Assembly (NCBI GenBank): GCA_009840715.1
Contig: VXNE01000243.1
Coordinates: 5,614-17,113 of the forward strand
DNA: 11,500 nt
Source: Gammaproteobacteria bacterium
GTDB taxonomy: Bacteria; Pseudomonadota; Gammaproteobacteria; Pseudomonadales; Azotimanducaceae
Reading direction: 5' to 3'
Made by a program: the position numbers and the translations under genes. The stretch's first letter is position 1; every line of letters begins with the position of its first letter. Shown here in pieces: positions 7,625 through 11,500 of this stretch. The notes beneath the pieces are model-generated. The model was not told where the DNA came from. It made no database searches and saw only the letters and a program-made list of their open reading frames with translations.

Positions 7625-7653
7625 AATTTGGGTGCTGATCCCCCGAATTTCAA
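7625..7653 (-). promoter_or_regulatory. Candidate (heat-shock-like) promoter of lon, overlapping a hairpin
   Basis: On the minus strand TTGAAA (7653-7648) is followed after 15 nt by CCCAAATT (7632-7625), resembling the sigma32 pattern CTTGAAA with a 13-15 nt spacer and CCCCATnT. Transcription would start near 7617, leaving a leader of about 13 nt before the lon GTG. lon is a sigma32 target in Escherichia coli, which makes this attractive, but the match is imperfect. The same bases also form a hairpin: AATTTGGG (7625-7632) pairs with CCCGAATT (7642-7649), with one G-U pair and a 9-nt loop. The 74-nt gap is visibly more A+T-rich than its surroundings. Confidence 0.35.
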
Positions 7654-7678
7654 CGGCTTTCGCACCGCCGGTAGAGAC

Positions 7679-8761
7679 CTACGCCAGTCCCTGCACGCGC
7701 GCCGCTTCCTCCCGCACGCGTTCCGGCCCCCCCAGGATCTGGCGGTTGAAGCCCATGCGCTTGAACCAGTAGTGCAGGCCGAGCAGGTCGGTGAAACCCA
7801 TCCCGCCGTGCACGATCGTCGCGGTCTTGCCCACGAACTGGCCGACCTCCGCCAGGTGCGCCTTGGCGTGGCAGGCCATGAGGCGTGCCTCGTCCGGCAC
7901 CTCGTCGAGGGCATGCGCGGCATACCAGACCAGCGCGCGACTCGGCTCGATCTCCGCGGCCATCTCGGCGCACAGGTGCTTCACGGCCTGGAACGAGGCG
8001 ATCACGCGGTTGAACTGCTCGCGCTGCTTGGCGTAGGCCACCGCCTGGTCGAGCATCTCCTGCCCGGCGCCGAGGGTGTCGGCCGCCACGATGACGCGCC
8101 CGAGGTCGATGACCTGCAGGGCCAGCTCGGGGTCGCTTGCGTGCAGCGCCTCCGCCGACGCGCCGGTGAAGGCGACTTCGGCGATCCGCCGGGTGCGGTC
8201 GACCTGGGGGAGCAGGGTGCCTTCCACGCCGTCGGCGTCCGCGCGCACCAGGTGGAACCGGCGCGTACGGTCCGCCACCAGGAAGATGTCGGCATCCGGG
8301 TCGAGGACGAAGAGCGCCGTGCCGTGGAGCGTGCCGTCCGCGCGGGCCTCCACCCCGGCGTCCTGGCGGGCCCCGGACAACTCGGACATCGCGGCGCCGA
8401 TACGCAGGCTGCCGTCGGCGATGCGGGGCAGGTACGCGCCCCGCTGCGCCTCGTCGCCGGCCAGCCGCAGCGCCGCGACGGCAAGCACCGCCGTCGACAG
8501 AAAGGGCGCCGGCGTCGCGTGGGCGCCGAGGGACTCCGCCACCACTGCCGCGTCGAGGGCGGATAGCCCGATGCCGCCGTACGCCTCCGGCACGAGTATC
8601 GCCGGCACCCCGAGTTCCGCCAGGCCGCTCCAGATATCGTCGCCGCGGTCGTCCGGGTCGTCGGCGAACTTGCGCACCCGGTCGAGATCCGCGTTGTCGT
8701 CGAGGAAGCGGTCGACGCTCTCGCGCAGGAGGCCCTGTTCTTCCGACAGTCCGAATTCCAT
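7679..8761 (-). CDS. Acyl-CoA dehydrogenase family protein, likely beta subunit of a heteromeric enzyme
   Basis: A 360-residue acyl-CoA dehydrogenase fold that probably pairs with the product of the gene just upstream. Start is MEFGLSEEQGLLRESVDRFL, a standard ACAD N-terminal helix. The middle-domain motif is degenerate: MSELSGARQDAG (125-136) stands where active enzymes have TEP..GSD. The C-terminal domain keeps REQFNRVIASFQAVKH (247-262), a variant of the flavin-contacting RxQFGxxIxxFQ motif with Asn251 and Ala255 where Gly is usual, and HGGMGFT (318-324). No EGT or GGT motif is present near the C-terminus. These traits resemble partner subunits such as mycobacterial FadE27 in the ChsE alpha2beta2 enzymes that act on CoA esters of steroid side chains, where subunits share FAD. 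ATG 8761 lies 3 nt after the stop of the upstream gene. Substrate is not determinable. Confidence 0.92.
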   Translation of the reverse strand: MEFGLSEEQGLLRESVDRFLDDNADLDRVRKFADDPDDRGDDIWSGLAELGVPAILVPEAYGGIGLSALDAAVVAESLGAHATPAPFLSTAVLAVAALRLAGDEAQRGAYLPRIADGSLRIGAAMSELSGARQDAGVEARADGTLHGTALFVLDPDADIFLVADRTRRFHLVRADADGVEGTLLPQVDRTRRIAEVAFTGASAEALHASDPELALQVIDLGRVIVAADTLGAGQEMLDQAVAYAKQREQFNRVIASFQAVKHLCAEMAAEIEPSRALVWYAAHALDEVPDEARLMACHAKAHLAEVGQFVGKTATIVHGGMGFTDLLGLHYWFKRMGFNRQILGGPERVREEAARVQGLA

Positions 8762-8764
8762 CGC

Positions 8765-9967
8765 TCAGTGCTCCGCCGGGATGACGGCCTTCGGCTCTCT
8801 CGGCATGCCGAGGCCGCGCTCGCTGATGATGTTCTTCTGGATCTGCGACGTGCCGCCGCCGATGATGAGGCCGAGAAAGTACATGTAGTGGTTCTGCCAG
8901 CTGCCCTGGTCGCGCAGGTGCGGGCCCTTGCCGTACATCAGCCCGAACTCGCCCATGACGTCGATGCCGAGGCCCTCGAGGTCGTGCCGCAGCTCCGTCG
9001 CCTGCAGCTTGGTGATCATCCTGGCGAGCCCGGTATCCGTGCTGCCGTCGTTTAGGCGCGAGCTCAGCACGCGGAGGTCGTTGAACCGCATGGCGGTCAC
9101 CCGCGCCTGGATCTTTATCAGCCGGTCCCGGAAGGCGGGGTTGTCGATCGCGCGCTGGCCGTCGACGGTCTCGGTCTTCATCAGTTCGACCAGGCGGTTG
9201 AGCCGCGTCAGGGCGGCGTTGGGGTCGCCCAGCGTGTCCCGTTCATGGCCGAGGATGGCGTTGGCGACGTACCAGCCTTCTCCGCGGCTGCCGACGATCT
9301 GCTCTTTCGGGACCCGCACGTCGGTGAAGAACACCTCTTTGAAGTTGCCGGCCATGGTCATGTCGACCAGCGGCCGGATCTCGATGCCCGGGGTGTCCAT
9401 GCGGAACAGGAGGAAGCTGATGCCCTGGTGCTTGGGCGCGTCCGGCTCGGTACGGACGAGGCAGAAGATCCAGTCGGCCAGGTGCGCCGTCGAGGTCCAG
9501 ATCTTCGAGCCGTTGATGACCCACTCGTCGCCGTCGAGCACCGCGGAGGTGCGCAGGCTCGCGAGGTCCGAACCGGCATTCGGCTCGGAGTAGCCCTGGC
9601 ACCAGACCATCTCGCCCGCGAGCGTGGGCGGAATGAACTGGCGCTTCTGCTCTTCGGTGCCGAGTTCGAGCAGGGTCGGGACCAGCATCGAGATGCCCTG
9701 GCTGCCGAGGCCGCCGGGCACCTGGGCGGCGGCGAACTCCTCGCCGATGATGCGCGCCTTCAGGATGTCCGGCTCGCCGCCGTGGCCGCCGTACTCCGCG
9801 GGGATGGTGCGCGCCGCGTAGCCGTGCTGGATGAGCAGCTTCTGCCAGTTCCTGACGGCCTCGGAACGGATGCCCTGGCCCTTCGGCGCCTGGTCGCGGT
9901 GCTTCCCGATGAAGTCGCGGACTTCCTCGCGAAACGCGTCGTACTGCGGGCCATAGGACAGGTCCAT
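8765..9967 (-). CDS. Acyl-CoA dehydrogenase family protein, likely alpha (catalytic) subunit
   Basis: FAD-dependent dehydrogenase of 400 residues that introduces an alpha,beta double bond in an acyl-CoA. The N-terminal helical domain runs to about 120. The signature CQGYSEPNAGSDLASLRTSA is at 123-142, and NGSKIWTSTAHLADW at 152-166 matches the family beta-domain. The C-terminal domain ends with IGGGTSQIQKNIISERGLG (369-387). The usual catalytic Glu of the medium-chain type (EGT) is replaced by Gly (GGT at 371-373), so the base must lie elsewhere; E242 in GHERDTLG is a candidate, comparable to the isovaleryl-CoA dehydrogenase position. This substitution and the adjacent degenerate paralogue fit the FadE26/FadE27-like heteromeric class. 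A good ribosome binding site precedes ATG 9967. A role in degrading branched, cyclic or steroid-like acyl-CoAs is inference. Confidence 0.95.
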   Translation of the reverse strand: MDLSYGPQYDAFREEVRDFIGKHRDQAPKGQGIRSEAVRNWQKLLIQHGYAARTIPAEYGGHGGEPDILKARIIGEEFAAAQVPGGLGSQGISMLVPTLLELGTEEQKRQFIPPTLAGEMVWCQGYSEPNAGSDLASLRTSAVLDGDEWVINGSKIWTSTAHLADWIFCLVRTEPDAPKHQGISFLLFRMDTPGIEIRPLVDMTMAGNFKEVFFTDVRVPKEQIVGSRGEGWYVANAILGHERDTLGDPNAALTRLNRLVELMKTETVDGQRAIDNPAFRDRLIKIQARVTAMRFNDLRVLSSRLNDGSTDTGLARMITKLQATELRHDLEGLGIDVMGEFGLMYGKGPHLRDQGSWQNHYMYFLGLIIGGGTSQIQKNIISERGLGMPREPKAVIPAEH

Positions 9968-9973
9968 GGCGTG

Positions 9974-9982
9974 CCTTCCCTC
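9974..9982 (-). promoter_or_regulatory. Shine-Dalgarno of the first acyl-CoA dehydrogenase gene
   Basis: GAGGGAAGG ends 6 nt before the ATG at 9967. It fixes the start and is the clearest ribosome binding site in the window. The remaining intergenic DNA to the divergent dUTPase start (9983-10014) is too short for two well-separated promoters, and I could not pick out convincing -35 and -10 pairs there, so promoters may overlap or lie inside the opposing genes. Confidence 0.7.
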
Positions 9983-10014
9983 GGGTTGAAAGGCGTGAGA
10001 GTCTACCAGCCCGC

Positions 10015-10659
10015 ATGAACAACTACGCCGCGAAGCTCCAGAATATGGCGGTCCTGCAGGACCGCCATAACCGCGAGGTCCATCCAGAGTGGCGCACGCA
10101 GGGCTATGCGTACTACCGGGCCGTGTGGATCGAGTGCGCGGAACTGCTCGACCACTTCGGCTGGAAGTGGTGGAAGCGGCAGGACGCCAACCTCGAGCAG
10201 GTGCGCCTCGAAGTGGTCGACATCTGGCACTTCGGCCTCTCGGACCTGCTGCGCGCCGGTGCCGTGGACGAAGCGCTGGCCGAGCGCATGCGCGCCCGCA
10301 GCGCGCCTTGCGCGGGCGGTTCCCCGGGTGAACGCGGCGGGGACCTGCGCGCCGCCGTGGAAGCGCTGGCGCTCTCGACCCTCGGGCGCCGGGCGTTCGA
10401 CGTGGACGCCTTCGTCGACCTCATGAACATCGTGCCGATGTCCCTGGACGAACTGCACGACGCCTACATCGGCAAGAACGTCCTCAACTCGTTCCGCCAG
10501 GCGCACGGCTATCGGGACGGCAGCTACGTGAAGACCTGGGGCGGGCGCGAGGACAACGAGCACCTTTCCGAACTCGCGGCAAAACTCGACGCGAGCCTGC
10601 CTTCCTACCCGGAAGACCTGAAGGCGGCGCTCGAGGCGCGCTACGCCGCCCTGACCTGA
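10015..10659 (+). CDS. Dimeric all-alpha dUTP diphosphatase (dUTPase 2 family)
   Basis: Hydrolyses dUTP to dUMP and pyrophosphate in the cytoplasm, limiting uracil in DNA and feeding thymidylate synthesis. The 214 residues belong to the all-alpha NTP pyrophosphatase fold known from Trypanosoma and Campylobacter dUTPases, not the trimeric beta Dut. The metal-binding ExxE...ExxD motif is intact: E40 and E43 in WIECAELLDHFGWKWW, E66 and D69 in EVVDIWHFG. The later family signature YIGKNVLNSFRQAHGYRDG and WGGREDNEHL is also present. A Gly/Pro-rich loop (about 97-108) separates helices in the middle. The ATG at 10015 has no clear Shine-Dalgarno; ATG at 10045 would still keep all motifs. The next gene starts 11 nt after its stop, so both probably share a transcript. 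It is read divergently from the dehydrogenases. Confidence 0.93.
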   Translation: MNNYAAKLQNMAVLQDRHNREVHPEWRTQGYAYYRAVWIECAELLDHFGWKWWKRQDANLEQVRLEVVDIWHFGLSDLLRAGAVDEALAERMRARSAPCAGGSPGERGGDLRAAVEALALSTLGRRAFDVDAFVDLMNIVPMSLDELHDAYIGKNVLNSFRQAHGYRDGSYVKTWGGREDNEHLSELAAKLDASLPSYPEDLKAALEARYAALT

Positions 10660-10670
10660 CCACCCGGCCC

Positions 10671-11500
10671 ATGCGGGACGTGTTGCGCATCGAGGCCCCG
10701 TACCTGCTCTTCGCGGGGGACGCCCGGGACGCGCTGGCCGCCAAAACCGGGCAAGGCATCGTCGACTGGCGGCCGGAACGCTGCCTGGGACAACTCCGGC
10801 TGCCCGGCTGCCGCGCGGATCACGGCCTGCCGGACATGACGGTCCCGGAAGCCGCCGAGCGCGGCGCGCGGACGTTCGTGATCGGCACGGTGGGGCCGGG
10901 CGGGATCCTGCCGGAGGCCTGGGTGCCGACCCTCGTCGAGGCGGTCGAGGCCGGGATGGATGTCGCGAGCGGCCTGCACACGCGGCTCGGGAGCTTCGAT
11001 GTCCTGGCGGATGCCGCCCGGCGGCACGGGCGGCGCCTCATCGACGTGCGCGTGCCGCGGCGCGACTTTCCGACCGGTTCCGGAAGTCCGCGCTCCGGCA
11101 AGCGCCTGCTGACCGTGGGGACGGATTGCGCGGTAGGCAAGAAGTACACGGCGCTGGCCCTTGAGCGCGCGCTCCGTCGGCGCGGCGTCGACGCGGACTT
11201 CCGCGCGACGGGCCAGACCGGCATCCTGATCGCGGGGGAGGGCGTGGCGGGCGACGCCGTCCCGACAGACTTCGTGTCCGGCGCGGTGGAAGTGCTGACG
11301 CCGGCCGCCGTGGACGACCACTGGGATGTCGTGGAAGGACAGGGTTCGCTCTTCCATCCCTCGTTCGCTGGCGTGTCCCTCGGCCTCCTGCACGGCGCCC
11401 AGCCGGATGTTTTCGTCGTCTGTCACGAACCGACTCGGGGGACGCTGCGCAAAGTCCCGGCGCCCGGGCGGTCGGTGACGGGGGTGATCGAGAAGTCGAG
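10671..11500 (+). CDS. DUF1611 / DgcN-family protein (putative D-glutamate N-acetyltransferase), runs off right edge
   Basis: About 276 residues are visible of an expected 330-350. The N-terminal Rossmann-like region (about 1-130) has VIGTVGPGGILPEAW at 70-84 and DVASGLHTRLG at 97-107. The second domain has a P-loop-like motif GTDCAVGKKYTALAL at 150-164, then FRATGQTGILIAGEGVAGD at 177-195 and VEGQGSLFHPSFAG at 221-234, all typical of the DUF1611 family. Members called DgcN are reported to acetylate D-glutamate, with the racemase DgcA converting the product to N-acetyl-L-glutamate. That activity is assigned here only by family membership. The gene starts 11 nt after the dUTPase stop with no obvious terminator between, so it is likely co-transcribed. 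A DgcA or dipeptide-epimerase gene just beyond the right edge would support the role. Other DUF1611 functions remain possible. Confidence 0.88.
   Translation, partial: MRDVLRIEAPYLLFAGDARDALAAKTGQGIVDWRPERCLGQLRLPGCRADHGLPDMTVPEAAERGARTFVIGTVGPGGILPEAWVPTLVEAVEAGMDVASGLHTRLGSFDVLADAARRHGRRLIDVRVPRRDFPTGSGSPRSGKRLLTVGTDCAVGKKYTALALERALRRRGVDADFRATGQTGILIAGEGVAGDAVPTDFVSGAVEVLTPAAVDDHWDVVEGQGSLFHPSFAGVSLGLLHGAQPDVFVVCHEPTRGTLRKVPAPGRSVTGVIEKS

Noticed and set aside
5397..7772. A 791-codon plus-strand open frame antisense to the whole of lon
   Set aside because: It mirrors lon codon by codon, its translation is low-complexity (Leu, Arg, Asp, Val-rich) with no recognisable domain, and such antisense frames are common in G+C-rich genes with third-position bias.
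10015..10659. dUTPase as evidence of a prophage
   Set aside because: Although all-alpha dUTPases occur in phages, no phage structural, lysis or integration genes are seen and the neighbours are metabolic.
10641..11426. 261-codon minus-strand frame opposite the DUF1611 gene
   Set aside because: Compositional shadow; the plus strand shows conserved DUF1611 motifs throughout.

Overview
This is a G+C-rich window (clearly above 60% by eye) with tightly packed bacterial genes and no rRNA, tRNA, CRISPR array, integrase or transposase that I can see. The gene types point to a proteobacterium, probably an uncultured marine or environmental gammaproteobacterium. They are an RND efflux pump with its periplasmic adaptor, ATP-dependent Lon, paired acyl-CoA dehydrogenases, a dimeric all-alpha dUTPase and a DgcN-type DUF1611 protein. 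The taxonomic placement is inference.

The left two thirds read on the minus strand. From right to left: two adjacent acyl-CoA dehydrogenases (9967-8765 and 8761-7679) separated by 3 nt and very probably forming one heteromeric enzyme; then Lon protease (7604-5271, GTG start); then a 180-bp array of palindromic repeats (5095-5274). After that comes a large secreted multidomain metalloprotease with fibronectin III and cadherin-like modules and a leishmanolysin-like catalytic domain (5136-2521). Last are an RND efflux adaptor (2478-1315) and the N-terminal third of its RND permease (1283 to the window edge). Adaptor and permease form an efflux operon; the outer-membrane partner is not in view.

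The right end reads on the plus strand, divergent from the dehydrogenases across only 47 nt: a dimeric all-alpha dUTP diphosphatase (10015-10659), then 11 nt later a DUF1611/DgcN-family gene (10671 to the window edge). Its best-known relatives act in D-glutamate catabolism with an enolase-superfamily racemase, which would lie just outside the window.

The most distinctive signal is the repeat array between lon and the metalloprotease. It is built from GC-rich hairpins bounded by inverted GTAGGGG/CCCCTAC ends. One end supplies the lon stop codon and the other encodes part of the N-region of the protease signal peptide (GGHKGRPY). I see no clear previously undescribed multi-gene system; the rest is mostly recognisable housekeeping and accessory metabolism.
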